Origin: Lutimonas halocynthiae
Lineage (GTDB): Bacteria; Bacteroidota; Bacteroidia; Flavobacteriales; Flavobacteriaceae
Length of the DNA: 64,000 nucleotides
Assembly: GCF_030409835.1 (NCBI RefSeq)
Contig: NZ_JAUFQO010000002.1
Location: 124,001 to 188,000 of the forward strand
Direction of reading: 5' to 3'
A program made the translations under genes and the position numbers. The notes under the pieces were generated by a model. It was not told the DNA's origin, did not search any database, and worked only from the letters and a program-made list of their open reading frames with translations. Of the stretch, positions 26,513 through 36,024 are shown piece after piece (position 1 is the stretch's first letter; every line of letters starts with the position of its first letter).

Positions 26513-26872
26513 CTAATTTTTACCTCCGCAATACAATTTTTCTTTTATGATCTTTCCGTCACTCCAATCTTGAACGGCAACCTGGGTAAAGCATTTTTCA
26601 CCAAGTAATTTATCTACATAATTGATGTGCCATTCAACCATAGTACTTTGTTCACCAACGGTTACTTTTAATGGTTTAGCGCTTTTAAAATCAATGATGT
26701 TGTCGATTTGATTTTTCTTTGAGATCCGATTAAGTTCTTTCCCAATAACGGGTCTATCATCATTCACCTGGATCACAATATCTTCATCATAAAATGCTTC
26801 GAAAGCTTCCAAAAATGCTCCTTGCATCATCATGTCATTAAGGTCACTTATTTTTTCAATCAACAAATTCAT
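26513..26872 (-). CDS. SnoaL-like/nuclear transport factor 2-fold protein
   Basis: 119 residues, a single cone-shaped alpha+beta domain. The pattern LEAFEAFYDEDIVIQVNDDRPVIGKE near the N-terminus and TMVEWHINYVDKLL, VQDWSDGKIIKEKLYC near the C-terminus are typical of SnoaL-like small enzymes or ligand-binding proteins. Cytoplasmic. It lies 93 bp downstream of the Crp-type regulator on the same strand and may be regulated by it. Confidence 0.8.
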   Translation of the reverse strand: MNLLIEKISDLNDMMMQGAFLEAFEAFYDEDIVIQVNDDRPVIGKELNRISKKNQIDNIIDFKSAKPLKVTVGEQSTMVEWHINYVDKLLGEKCFTQVAVQDWSDGKIIKEKLYCGGKN

Positions 26873-26965
26873 TTTTCTTGTTTAAAAGAACATGACAAAG
26901 ATGCGTTGACTTTGCATATCAGAAAATAAGACAGTTTATCAAATGATGTTAATCTAGATTAACAT

Positions 26966-27553
26966 TTACTGCTCTAAGATCAATTGGCTTTTAATTTTGC
27001 TTAGAAATTCTTTGGTAATACCGAGGTAGGAAGCTATAAGGTATTGAGGAATGCGCTGTTCAATCTTTGGATATACGTTTCTGAAATGCAGATACCGGTC
27101 TTTGGCACTCATGCTTAAATTTCTAACGATTCTTTTTTGCGAAGAAACGAAAGCCCTTTCAATGATGAGTCTGAAGAATCTTTCTAATTTTGGAATTTGA
27201 CGCAGCAATTCTTGCTGATCTTCATAAGAGATTTGAATAAGCGTCGTGTTTTCAAGACATTGAACATTGAAATCAGCGGGCTTTTGAGAAATATAACTAC
27301 CCATATCTGAAGTCCACCAGTCTTCAATAGCAAACATGACCACGTGCTCTTGTCCATCCTCGTCTACAAAAAAGGTCTTGGTACAGCCTGACACAACAAA
27401 ACCACTAAATTTACAAATGTCTCCTTGTTGCAGAAAATACTGCCCTTTAAGTAATTTTCTATAGGAGATCAAGTCGCAGAGTTTTTTCTCTTCGTTCTCG
27501 TCTAGTTGCACCAAACGATTTATATAATCCAGTAAGGGTTGAAAATCATCCAT
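26966..27553 (-). CDS. Crp/Fnr-family transcriptional regulator
   Basis: 195 residues. The N-terminal cyclic-nucleotide-binding-like jelly roll is seen in GQYFLQQGDICKFSGFVVSGCTKTFFVDEDGQEHVVMFAIEDWW; the C-terminal HTH is RIPQYLIASYLGITKEFLSKIKSQ. No cysteine cluster for an Fe-S centre and no full cAMP-binding motif, as is usual for Bacteroidetes paralogues. The start codon directly touches the U-tract of the upstream GH9 terminator, so its own promoter position is unclear. Confidence 0.88.
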   Translation of the reverse strand: MDDFQPLLDYINRLVQLDENEEKKLCDLISYRKLLKGQYFLQQGDICKFSGFVVSGCTKTFFVDEDGQEHVVMFAIEDWWTSDMGSYISQKPADFNVQCLENTTLIQISYEDQQELLRQIPKLERFFRLIIERAFVSSQKRIVRNLSMSAKDRYLHFRNVYPKIEQRIPQYLIASYLGITKEFLSKIKSQLILEQ

Positions 27554-27559
27554 AAAAAA

Positions 27560-27582
27560 ACAGCAGTTATTATAACTGCTGT
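27560..27582 (-). terminator. Intrinsic terminator after the GH9 gene, abutting the crp-type start codon
   Basis: Arms ACAGCAGTT and AACTGCTGT (9 bp perfect) with a 5-nt loop; the minus-strand U-tract TTTTTTT runs straight into the ATG of the regulator gene. It doubles as a hairpin in any transcript that reads into the regulator. Confidence 0.8.
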
Positions 27583-27605
27583 CAAAAATAAGGATTTTAA
27601 GTCAT

Positions 27606-29303
27606 CTATTTTCTAACCTGTTGCAGGTATCCTAAGACGTATACTGCGGGAGCGTTCCAGTTAATGCAAACTTCGTTTGAAGCAAAACTAGGTTCCACAT
27701 CCATAAAGGCCTTTGCAGCAAATTCTGAACTATAGGTCACTTCATGTGCATCTTGTCGGTCATTATTTGGTCCGCCCAGGATAAAGCCAGGAACCGGATC
27801 AGCTATGCCATCTGCACCACTTGGTCTATGATGAGGAAAGATTACTTTTTTAGTGCCAAAACCAGTCATAAAAGAATAACCAGTTGCATTCTTACCAAAT
27901 ATATAATCAGTTATCTGTTCAGCCCCGATTAAGTATTTTTCTTCTCCTGAAATTCTATGCGCCACACATAAGATTAAAGCCTGATTCAAAATGTCACTGT
28001 TAGATCCCCAAACAAAATTGTCTAAGGCAATGTGATAAGGATGATCACTAATTTTTTGTAATATTTCATCAGCTAAGGTCAAATGCCCTGTTGTTAATGA
28101 TTCAGCCATTTCAGGATCTAAGTCATCTTTATTCTCTAAAAGTGAATGGAAGCCTACATTGCGAACAAAATGCATCCAGCTATCAGCTAATTGATGTTGA
28201 TATGTTTGATTGAATTCTGTCATGGCGCTTTTATAGGTGTCATTTTTAGTAGCCAAAAACAATTCTGATGCCGCCCAGAAAAAGTCATCTGAAAATTCAG
28301 CATCTCCATATTGTCCGGTACTCACATCTTCCGGGTTTTTAAAAGCAATATTGTTGTTATTCTGTGCCCAGTTCCAGGCTTTGACAGATGCATCAAGTGC
28401 TTTGGCTGACCATTCAGGATCAATTTCTTTATACAATCTTGAGGCTTGAGCTAGCACTGCCGCAAAGTCTAATGTTGAGGCTGTTGCTTTTCCAATGATA
28501 TAGCGATCGAGGTCATAGGCTTCGGGCATAATAAAGCCACCAAACCCAAGAGCCGTCAATTTAAAATATACGCCACCATCATCATCTTGCATGGTTAAGA
28601 TCCAATCCAATTCATATTTAAGCTCATCCCATAAGTCACTAATACCATTACCACTTTCAGGGATATTTAAATCGCCATCTGAAATGCCATCAGGAAATTG
28701 CTCAAGTAATAATAGCATTTCACCTACAGAAAGTGAGGCGTTTACGATGTATTTTCCATAATCACCAGCATCGTACCATCCGCCTGGTGCGTTCAATGTG
28801 CCTTCTGATTTACCCGAAGAAGGGTGGTAGATACAGGCATCATCAGGATGTCCGGCAGCTCTTTTATAAATGCCCCCGTAAGTTTCTTCAATAGCCATTG
28901 AGGCTCTCTGAAAATAATAACTTTTTATAGCAGCATGTAATACGGGTTCGTAAATATTATTTTTAATTTCAAATGGATAAGAACTAGTCTTTCCATCAAC
29001 TATTATATGATAAGTACCAGGCGTATTAAACTCAGTAAAATCTCCAAACATTACTTTTTCTCCTGAAGTTTTCCAGGTTCCCTGATCAACAAGTACTCCA
29101 CTGAAAACAACTTTTTCATCATTATCAGCAAGATCAAAACTAGTTCCTGATAGATCTGCAAGTATGAATTCTTTGACTGAAGAAGGATAATAGCCTACTT
29201 GGTTTAACCGGATCTGGTCACTTACTTTTATTGGTTCGTTTACTTTGGTTTGACAAGAAATTATGAGCGCAGCGAAGAGAAAAGCAGAGAATAGTTTTTT
29301 CAT
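27606..29303 (-). CDS. GH9-family glycoside hydrolase, lipoprotein (endoglucanase-like)
   Basis: 565 residues from the ATG at 29303, which gives a lipoprotein signal (MKKLFSAFLFAALIISC, lipobox IISC17); the frame begins earlier at 29327 without support. Domains: Ig-like CelD_N (about 25-115), then the (alpha/alpha)6 GH9 barrel. Catalytic features are GGWYDAGDYGKY (D178/D181, the base pair), FPHHRPS, and the C-terminal acid Glu in SNEVCINWNAPAVYVLGY. GH9 enzymes cut beta-1,4-glucans or mixed-linkage glucan; exo-activity on chitobiose-type substrates also occurs in the family. It is a surface or periplasmic lipid-anchored enzyme. Confidence 0.9.
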   Translation of the reverse strand: MKKLFSAFLFAALIISCQTKVNEPIKVSDQIRLNQVGYYPSSVKEFILADLSGTSFDLADNDEKVVFSGVLVDQGTWKTSGEKVMFGDFTEFNTPGTYHIIVDGKTSSYPFEIKNNIYEPVLHAAIKSYYFQRASMAIEETYGGIYKRAAGHPDDACIYHPSSGKSEGTLNAPGGWYDAGDYGKYIVNASLSVGEMLLLLEQFPDGISDGDLNIPESGNGISDLWDELKYELDWILTMQDDDGGVYFKLTALGFGGFIMPEAYDLDRYIIGKATASTLDFAAVLAQASRLYKEIDPEWSAKALDASVKAWNWAQNNNNIAFKNPEDVSTGQYGDAEFSDDFFWAASELFLATKNDTYKSAMTEFNQTYQHQLADSWMHFVRNVGFHSLLENKDDLDPEMAESLTTGHLTLADEILQKISDHPYHIALDNFVWGSNSDILNQALILCVAHRISGEEKYLIGAEQITDYIFGKNATGYSFMTGFGTKKVIFPHHRPSGADGIADPVPGFILGGPNNDRQDAHEVTYSSEFAAKAFMDVEPSFASNEVCINWNAPAVYVLGYLQQVRK

Positions 29304-29456
29304 GATGAAAGAATTTGTAAGAATCAAAATATTAATCCTTCAAATTTATAAATTTGATCATCAAGATCTTAATATTAAATTGTCACATACAAAATCTAAT
29401 CTGTCATTTTTAGATGAAAACATCGAGAACTCATGTTTTGAACCAAAATTCCATGC

Positions 29457-30701
29457 TTATGATAAATCCATCTTTTTGGCATTCAATTCTGTATTCTTAA
29501 GCATAGGTTGCCATTTTAAATAGGTAGCAGAGCGCCATAACCATTCAAGTGGCCCGTATTTAAAAGTTTGAAGCCAATACTTACTGGCTAATGTTTGGAC
29601 AATGATTAATAATATGGCCATTGCAAGTAAAAAGATGGTTCTTATCTGTCCGAGATAACCCAATCCCCAGCCAAAGAATATAAAGGTTCCAATTACTGAT
29701 TGTAGTATGTAATTCGTTAGGGCCATTTTTCCATAAGGTGCAAAGAATAGCAATCTTTTTTCCCATTTTTCTCTTTGAAATAAGAGCAGGAATCCGCAAA
29801 GTATAATGGTAGACATTGAGATATTGAACCAATCCATAAAGTTAATACCAAATGTAAAATGTAAAGAAGTATTATCTATTGGTTGGTCAATGGTGGCAAA
29901 AGTAGCAAAGGTGATAACAACCGATACCAGCATTCCCGCTACGGCCCAAAGCATAACCGTTTTTATTTTTTTTGAAAAGGCTTCTATATTATTGAACAGC
30001 TCAATTCTACCTAACCACAAGCCTATAAGGAAATAGCCGAAAGTATAGTAGAACCTACCAAATAAAGACAGTTGAAAATCTATTTTGGTAAGCATCCCGT
30101 AGGTGGCATTGGCTTTGAATACCTCAAGCAAACTGCCATTTTGTATGGTATCAAAATAGGCGAGAACCTGTGGGTGATTAACATCCATCATGGAGTGAAT
30201 TCCGGTAGGGCTTTCGCCTCCAAAAATAAAGAACGCGATAATTCTGGGAATCCCAAGGAAAATAAACCCAGCCGTGATCAACAACCATTTTGTTGGAATT
30301 CTGTAATAGGGTATTAAAAATGGAGCCAGTACAGCGTAAATAGTGAGAATATCACCTCGGTAAAATAATTGATGTACATAGCCTATTCCAAATAGTAATA
30401 TTGCTCTCCATAAAAACCTTTTTCCAAATTTTATATTTTTTTTCTCAGCTGATTGCATCTGTATAGCAAAGCTTAATCCAAACAGAATAGAAAATAATGC
30501 GAAGAATTTACCCGTAAAAAAAATTGGCATGAGTCCTTGAACAATTTGATCGGGTAATGAATTGACTCCTTCCATAAACCCTTCGGAAGACGGACCGGCA
30601 ATATATTGTTCTAGCATATGCACCAAGGCTACTCCTGCCAAGGCAAATCCTCTTAAAGCGTCAACACTGTGAATTCTTTTAGATTGGATAGTTGTGCTCA
30701 T
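29457..30701 (-). CDS. DUF418-family multi-spanning membrane protein
   Basis: 414 residues with about ten membrane segments. The opening RIHSVDALRGFALAGVALVHML and the GDILTIYAVLAPFLIPYYR segment are the hallmarks of the DUF418/YeiB acyltransferase-like group. The C-terminal half ends with YILQSVIGTFIFFGWGLG and a PLEWLWRSATYLKW motif, also typical. Function unproven; these proteins are linked to acyl transfer across the membrane. It is divergent from the first PL6 gene. Confidence 0.9.
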   Translation of the reverse strand: MSTTIQSKRIHSVDALRGFALAGVALVHMLEQYIAGPSSEGFMEGVNSLPDQIVQGLMPIFFTGKFFALFSILFGLSFAIQMQSAEKKNIKFGKRFLWRAILLFGIGYVHQLFYRGDILTIYAVLAPFLIPYYRIPTKWLLITAGFIFLGIPRIIAFFIFGGESPTGIHSMMDVNHPQVLAYFDTIQNGSLLEVFKANATYGMLTKIDFQLSLFGRFYYTFGYFLIGLWLGRIELFNNIEAFSKKIKTVMLWAVAGMLVSVVITFATFATIDQPIDNTSLHFTFGINFMDWFNISMSTIILCGFLLLFQREKWEKRLLFFAPYGKMALTNYILQSVIGTFIFFGWGLGYLGQIRTIFLLAMAILLIIVQTLASKYWLQTFKYGPLEWLWRSATYLKWQPMLKNTELNAKKMDLS

Positions 30702-30840
30702 GGTTATCTCTTATTCAGGTGAATGAATACATTAAATTGACGCAGTTAGCTGCAAAACGTTACGAGAATAAAAGATTATTCCAGAAATTTTTAAGCGCAA
30801 TCACCTGATTTACATTAATTATTTTTTTGTCCTGTAAAGA

Positions 30841-30871
30841 TTTGCATAGTTGAGAACTATTCATATATTTG
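30841..30871 (+). promoter_or_regulatory. Promoter of the PL6-PL17-kdgF operon
   Basis: A -33 TTTG at 30841-30844 and a -7 box TATATTTG at 30864-30871, separated by 19 bp, match the flavobacterial consensus TTTG-N19-TAnnTTTG. The susC promoter has the same -7 box and the same 19-bp spacing. The box runs directly into operator sequence. Confidence 0.8.
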
Positions 30872-30893
30872 GTCAACCAATTTGGTCAACCAA
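30869..30893. promoter_or_regulatory. Tandem GntR-type operators upstream of PL6
   Basis: Two identical palindromes TTGGTCAACCAA at 30869-30880 and 30882-30893, with a 13-bp period. They overlap the last bases of the -7 box and the expected start site, as for a repressor. The TTGGT-N2-ACCAA form is that of uronate regulators of the FadR/UxuR group. The FadR-type GntR protein encoded at 43881 is the natural candidate. Confidence 0.75.
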
Positions 30894-30908
30894 TTTTTTA
30901 AGCAAAGT

Positions 30909-33254
30909 ATGAGACAATTATTATTGATTTTTTTTACAGCGTTTTACCTTCATGCAGGATTGTATTCATGCACTGAAAAAGAAGATAAAGGTCAGCTTGT
31001 ACATAATGTGACCGAATTTGATGAGGCCGTAAGAAACGCAAAACCTGGCTCGAAGATAATTTTGGCTAATGGGGAGTGGAGCAACACAGAATTGCTATTT
31101 GAAGGAAACGGAACCGAGACAGACTCTATAGTTTTGTCGGTAGAGACGAAAGGGAAAGTGATTTTAACTGGTAGTTCCAATTTAAGCATAGCCGGTTCTT
31201 TTTTAAAAGTAGAAGGCTTGGTTTTTAAAAATGGTTATACACCTACAAATTCAGTGATTTCATTTCGCAAGAACCGAGATGAGATGGCAACTAACTCTCG
31301 TTTAACAGAATGTGTTATTGATAATTTCAACAATCCAGAACGTCATGTTCAAGACTATTGGATTACCATTTACGGTAAAAATAATAGAATTGATCACAAC
31401 CATATTGAAGGAAAAAAGAATTTGGGCGTTACGATGATTGTTGGTTTAGATACAAAAGGAAGTATAGAAAACAATCATAAAATAGATCATAATTATTTTG
31501 GTCCTCGCCCGACTTTTGGAAATAACGGGGGTGAAACACTCAGAATAGGAACAAGTCACAATGCTTTAGAGAATTCTAATACTCTGGTGGAATCTAATTA
31601 TTTTGACAGATGTAATGGTGAGCATGAGATTATTTCAAATAAGTCTTGTCAAAACACCTTTAAATACAATACATTTTATGAATGTACGGGTACCTTAACT
31701 ATGCGTCATGGAAACGAAACTTTAGTAGATGGAAATGTGTTTATCGGAAATGGTAAGCCGAGTACAGGTGGAGTCAGAGTCATAAATGAAACGCAAACTG
31801 TTATCAATAATTACCATATCGGTTTAACCGGATATCGTTTTAGAGGCGCATTTGTAATGATGAATGGCGTGCCAAATTCACCACCAAACAGATATGTTCC
31901 GGTTATTGATTCAAAAGTAAATAATAACACATTTATCAATTGTGATCATATTCAATTATGCGCAGGTAGTGATGCAGAAAGAAGTAAAGCACCATTAAAT
32001 TCAGAAATTTCAGGAAACATATTTTATCATGAAGATAAAACTGATTTGTTTACAATTTATGATGATATAAGCGGAGTCAGTTTTAAAGATAATATTTTAG
32101 GAAACAATTTAAAAACAACAATTTCTAGTGGTTTTGAAAATGCGGATATAACTTTAGAGAAGAATGCGCAAGGATATTTGATTCCTAAGTCTGATAAGAT
32201 AAAAAATGAAGTGGTCATAAACGCAGCTATTGCCACAAAAGAAAGTACAGGAACAAACTGGTATGCTAAAGCTGATAAAAGTGTAGCCTTAAATTCAGGT
32301 AAAACCATAAAAGTAGCCGCAGGTATTAACACTTTGTTTGAAATAGTCAAAGAATCACAAGCAGGAGATATTATAGAATTAGAAGAAGGAGGTACTTATT
32401 TGTTAACCAAAGCAGTGAAAGTAAAGCATCCGCTCACTTTTAAAACTTCAGGAAACACTAAGGCTACAATTTTGTTTGAAAGAATGATGGCTTTCGAAAT
32501 TCAAAATGGAGGGAGTTTATCGCTGGAAAATATAATTTTTGATGGTGCAAAATCTCCAGATTACGCAGGTAATGCAGTTATTAGTACAAGTAAAAACTCA
32601 ATGAATGATAACTATAAATTATTTATTGAAAACTGCGAGTTTGTAGATTTAGTTGTCAATCATTCTTTTGATGTGTTAAGAGTTTCTAAGGGGACGTTTG
32701 CAGACACCATAAGTATTTCAAATTCAAAATTTAAAAATATCACGGGGCATATAGCTGCCTTAGACAAAGAAACAGACGATATTGGTGCCTATAATGTAGA
32801 ATATCTGTTGATGAAAAACAATACCATTACTGATGTACAAGGAGCTGCATTGCGTTTGTATAGAGGAGGAAAGGATGAAAGCACATTTGGGCCTTTTTTA
32901 GAATTTGATCATAATGTGTTGGATCATGTTGGTTATGGTAAGAAGAATAAATACAAACGGGCTATGTCATTATATGGTGTTCAGGTAAATGATATTGAGA
33001 ACAATATTTTTAATAACTCTAAAGCAATGGAAATGCACCTGGTTGTTGGAGAGCCTATTGTAAATATTCTAAACAATAATTTTTACAACTCAGATGAGTT
33101 AGTCATTACGGGTGACCAAAAATACAATTTAAAGAATGTTTGGAATTTGAATCCAGACTTTATTGATGGCACCTATCAATTGTCTGAGAAATCGGCACTG
33201 ATTAATAAAGGAACAGATAATTTAAATCTTGGGTTAACTTCTCAAATGCAATAA
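30909..33254 (+). CDS. PL6-family alginate lyase, lipoprotein
   Basis: 781 residues from the ATG at 30909 (lipobox near LYSC21); a TTG start at 30882 would lie inside the operator. Two parallel beta-helix halves: residues 25-400 contain the PL6 catalytic domain, with Ca2+-site residues in GGET (E209), DRCNGEHE, catalytic K245 (ISNK) and R266 (TMRHG), 21 residues apart as in characterised PL6 enzymes. The C-terminal half (450-781) is a second beta-helix without those residues. PL6 enzymes cleave alginate, often poly-MG or poly-G; it should act at the outer membrane or periplasm. First gene of an operon with PL17 (8-bp gap) and kdgF. Confidence 0.92.
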   Translation: MRQLLLIFFTAFYLHAGLYSCTEKEDKGQLVHNVTEFDEAVRNAKPGSKIILANGEWSNTELLFEGNGTETDSIVLSVETKGKVILTGSSNLSIAGSFLKVEGLVFKNGYTPTNSVISFRKNRDEMATNSRLTECVIDNFNNPERHVQDYWITIYGKNNRIDHNHIEGKKNLGVTMIVGLDTKGSIENNHKIDHNYFGPRPTFGNNGGETLRIGTSHNALENSNTLVESNYFDRCNGEHEIISNKSCQNTFKYNTFYECTGTLTMRHGNETLVDGNVFIGNGKPSTGGVRVINETQTVINNYHIGLTGYRFRGAFVMMNGVPNSPPNRYVPVIDSKVNNNTFINCDHIQLCAGSDAERSKAPLNSEISGNIFYHEDKTDLFTIYDDISGVSFKDNILGNNLKTTISSGFENADITLEKNAQGYLIPKSDKIKNEVVINAAIATKESTGTNWYAKADKSVALNSGKTIKVAAGINTLFEIVKESQAGDIIELEEGGTYLLTKAVKVKHPLTFKTSGNTKATILFERMMAFEIQNGGSLSLENIIFDGAKSPDYAGNAVISTSKNSMNDNYKLFIENCEFVDLVVNHSFDVLRVSKGTFADTISISNSKFKNITGHIAALDKETDDIGAYNVEYLLMKNNTITDVQGAALRLYRGGKDESTFGPFLEFDHNVLDHVGYGKKNKYKRAMSLYGVQVNDIENNIFNNSKAMEMHLVVGEPIVNILNNNFYNSDELVITGDQKYNLKNVWNLNPDFIDGTYQLSEKSALINKGTDNLNLGLTSQMQ

Positions 33255-33262
33255 AATAAATA

Positions 33263-35530
33263 ATGAATAAAATACATATTTTAGTTTTTTCAATTGCCTT
33301 CGTACTCGTTTCATGTAATAAGACTGCAGAGTTTAAAACAGTAGATAAAACCGGTGAGCAGTCTCATCCCAGTTTAGTGCTAACTAAAAAAGGGGTTAAA
33401 GACATTAGAGCTAATTTAGGGCAAATACCGATTTTTGATAAGACCTTAGCTGCCGCTCAAAAAGAGATTGATGCGGAAATCATAAAGGGTTTTGACGTTC
33501 CAGTTCCAAAAGATTATTCTGGAGGCTATACGCACGAAACGCATAAAAAGAATTATATCCTAATGCAAAAAGCTGGGGTATTATATCAAATCTTGGATGA
33601 TGATAAGTATGCCAAATATGTAAAAGACATGTTGTTTGAGTATGCAAGGCAATATCCAACATGGCCTATTCATCCTAAACCACGGTCATACGCCAGAGGT
33701 AAGTTATTTTGGCAATGTTTAAACGATTCTAATTGGTTGGTGTATACAAGTCAAGCTTATGATTGTATATATGAATATTTATCTGAAGAAGAACGCAACA
33801 CATTAGAGACAGATTTATTTAAACCTTTTGCTGATTATATTTCTAAAGAAAATCCTCAGTTTTTTAACAGAGTTCACAATCATGCCACATGGGGTAATGC
33901 GGCTGTTGGTATGATTGCTTTGGCTATGGATGATGATGCGCTTTTAGATAGGGCTTTGAATGGTGTTAACGATGATAAATTTGATCCAGATGAAAAGGAT
34001 AATGATGGTGGTTATATTAGAAAAGATGGCCAAAAAATAGGCTTTTTTGCCAATGTAAATGAGCCTTTTTCACCAGATGGGTATTTTACAGAAGGTCCTT
34101 ATTATCAGCGTTACGCTTCGTATCCATTTTTAATTTTTGCACAAGCGCTTCAAAATAAAAAGCCCGAACAAAAAGTGTTTGAGTATAAAGATGGTGTGCT
34201 TTTAAAAAGTGTAAATGCCTTATTAAACTTATCAAATGCTGATGGCGAGTTCTTTTTGTTGAACGATGCTCAAAAAGGAATGTCTTATTTTAATTCATCT
34301 TTAATATCTACTGTTGATATAGGCTATCATTTTGGAGGAAATAACCCAGAATTATTGAGTATAGCAGAAATGCAGGATGAAGTTACGCTTGATGACGCAG
34401 GTTTAGCAGTTGCTCTTGGTATTGCAGCAGCTAGGGAAAAGCCTTTTGTAAAAAAATCTATTGAATTATCAGATGGTGCAAATGGGGATGAAGGTGCAGT
34501 TGGCATTTTACGTAGCGGCGATATGGAGTTGGTTTTTAAATATACAGCTCACGGATTAAGTCATGGACATTACGATAAATTATCTTTTGCTTTATTTGAT
34601 GGCGGTACTGAGGTTGTTCAAGATTACGGCATGAGTCGTTTTGTTAATATTGAGCAAAAAGGTGGCGGTAACTATTTAAAGGAGAATACCACTTGGGCTA
34701 AACAGAGTATTGCACATAATACATTGGTACAAAATGAAAAATCTCAATTTAATGGAAAGTATGATATTGGAAGCAAGTATCATTCTAATAAATATATATT
34801 CAGTGTTGAAGATGAAAATATTCAAGTTGCGAGTGCCAAAGAGGAGAATGCTTATCCGGGAACTAAGATTCACAGAACTATGGTAACTATTAAGGATAAA
34901 GATTACCAAAATCCTTATGTGTTAGATATAATGCGTGTATCATCTGAATCCTCAAACCAATATGATTTACCATTTTTCTTTTTAGGGCAAATTATGCAAA
35001 CCAATTTTGATTATAAGAAATTAGATGCGCCTGAAATTTTAGGGAATTCTGCTGGTTACCAGCATTTATATAAAGAAGCTGGAGCATTGGTTAATGGAGA
35101 AAACATAAAATTAAACTGGTTACAAAATGATAAGTTTTATACTTATTCTGCTATAACTTTTAATAATGATGAAGTTATTTTTGGTAGGATTGGTGCAAAT
35201 GACCCAGACTTTAATCTGCGAAATGAGCAAACACTAATTTTAAGAAAAAACAATGCAAAGGATGCATTGTTTGTTTCGACAATAGAATCTCATGGAACAT
35301 ATTCTCCTGTGTCTGAGTTAGCTGTTAATGCATATAGTAATATAGATGATGTGTCTGTTTTATTAGATTCAAAAGAATATACAGCAATTCAAATTAATAC
35401 AAAAAACGATACATCAAAAGTCTTTATCATTTCAAACGAAAACAATGATAAGGAATCGGAGCATAAATTGACAATAGACAATAAAGAGTATACCTGGAGA
35501 GGTTCGTATATATTAACAGAGAACAAATAA
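33263..35530 (+). CDS. PL17-family oligoalginate lyase, lipoprotein
   Basis: 755 residues, lipobox LVSC18. N-terminal alpha/alpha barrel followed by an antiparallel beta-sheet (heparinase II/III-like) domain. PL17 landmarks are RVHNHATWGNAAVGM (N206/H207) and GYFTEGPYYQRYASYPFL (Y280/Y281) in the barrel and HGLSHGHYDKLSFALFDGG in the sheet domain. These enzymes exolytically split oligoalginate to unsaturated monouronate, which becomes DEH. It is the second gene of the operon, with kdgF 10 bp downstream. Confidence 0.95.
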   Translation: MNKIHILVFSIAFVLVSCNKTAEFKTVDKTGEQSHPSLVLTKKGVKDIRANLGQIPIFDKTLAAAQKEIDAEIIKGFDVPVPKDYSGGYTHETHKKNYILMQKAGVLYQILDDDKYAKYVKDMLFEYARQYPTWPIHPKPRSYARGKLFWQCLNDSNWLVYTSQAYDCIYEYLSEEERNTLETDLFKPFADYISKENPQFFNRVHNHATWGNAAVGMIALAMDDDALLDRALNGVNDDKFDPDEKDNDGGYIRKDGQKIGFFANVNEPFSPDGYFTEGPYYQRYASYPFLIFAQALQNKKPEQKVFEYKDGVLLKSVNALLNLSNADGEFFLLNDAQKGMSYFNSSLISTVDIGYHFGGNNPELLSIAEMQDEVTLDDAGLAVALGIAAAREKPFVKKSIELSDGANGDEGAVGILRSGDMELVFKYTAHGLSHGHYDKLSFALFDGGTEVVQDYGMSRFVNIEQKGGGNYLKENTTWAKQSIAHNTLVQNEKSQFNGKYDIGSKYHSNKYIFSVEDENIQVASAKEENAYPGTKIHRTMVTIKDKDYQNPYVLDIMRVSSESSNQYDLPFFFLGQIMQTNFDYKKLDAPEILGNSAGYQHLYKEAGALVNGENIKLNWLQNDKFYTYSAITFNNDEVIFGRIGANDPDFNLRNEQTLILRKNNAKDALFVSTIESHGTYSPVSELAVNAYSNIDDVSVLLDSKEYTAIQINTKNDTSKVFIISNENNDKESEHKLTIDNKEYTWRGSYILTENK

Positions 35531-35540
35531 ATTAAAAATT

Positions 35541-35918
35541 ATGAAGCGATTTAGTGAAAAGTATGTCATAACAAAAGAAATGGAATGGGAAGAGCTTGGC
35601 GGAGGAGTATCAAGAAAGTTCTTAGGTTACGATAACCAGATCATGATGGTAAAAGTGAAATTTGAGAATGGAGCATTAGGTGCCCCACATCAGCATTTTC
35701 ACACGCAAGCTACCTATTGTGTTTCTGGTAAATTTGAATTTGAAATTGATGGACAAAAGAAAATTGTAGAAGCAGGAGATGGCGTGTATATCGAGCCTAA
35801 TTTATTGCATAGTGCAATTTGTTTGGAAGAAGGGATCTTAATTGACACATTTAGCCCGGTAAGAGAAGATTTCTTAAGTGGTGATGGGGTGTCTTATTTT
35901 GGAGATAAGCAGTCATAA
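35541..35918 (+). CDS. kdgF: KdgF-like cupin, unsaturated-uronate linearising enzyme
   Basis: 125-residue single cupin. Metal ligands are in PHQHFHTQATY (H50, H52, Q56) and PNLLH (H90); the DTFSPVRED segment (D102, F104, R108) matches residues I recall as essential in characterised KdgF. KdgF converts the unsaturated monouronate released by exolyases into open-chain 4-deoxy-5-keto uronate (DEH). No signal peptide, so it acts in the cytoplasm, which implies that some cyclic product enters the cell. Third gene of the operon; a new promoter follows for susC. Confidence 0.93.
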   Translation: MKRFSEKYVITKEMEWEELGGGVSRKFLGYDNQIMMVKVKFENGALGAPHQHFHTQATYCVSGKFEFEIDGQKKIVEAGDGVYIEPNLLHSAICLEEGILIDTFSPVREDFLSGDGVSYFGDKQS

Positions 35919-35993
35919 AAAAAATCTACTTGCCCAATCCGAGAAGGTTTTATGGAATAAAAGCCACATTGAGTCAAAAAAATATCAAAATAG

Positions 35994-36024
35994 TTTGTTA
36001 AAAAGGTAAAATAGTATATATTTG
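35994..36024 (+). promoter_or_regulatory. Promoter of the susC-susD-PL7 operon
   Basis: -33 TTTG at 35994-35997 and -7 box TATATTTG at 36017-36024, 19-bp spacer; the same architecture as the PL6 promoter. The expected start at about 36028 leaves a leader of about 320 nt before susC. Confidence 0.8.

Noticed and set aside
30882-30908. TTG start for the first PL6 gene
   Set aside because: It would put the start codon inside the operator and the first nine codons are not part of a signal peptide; ATG 30909 fits better.
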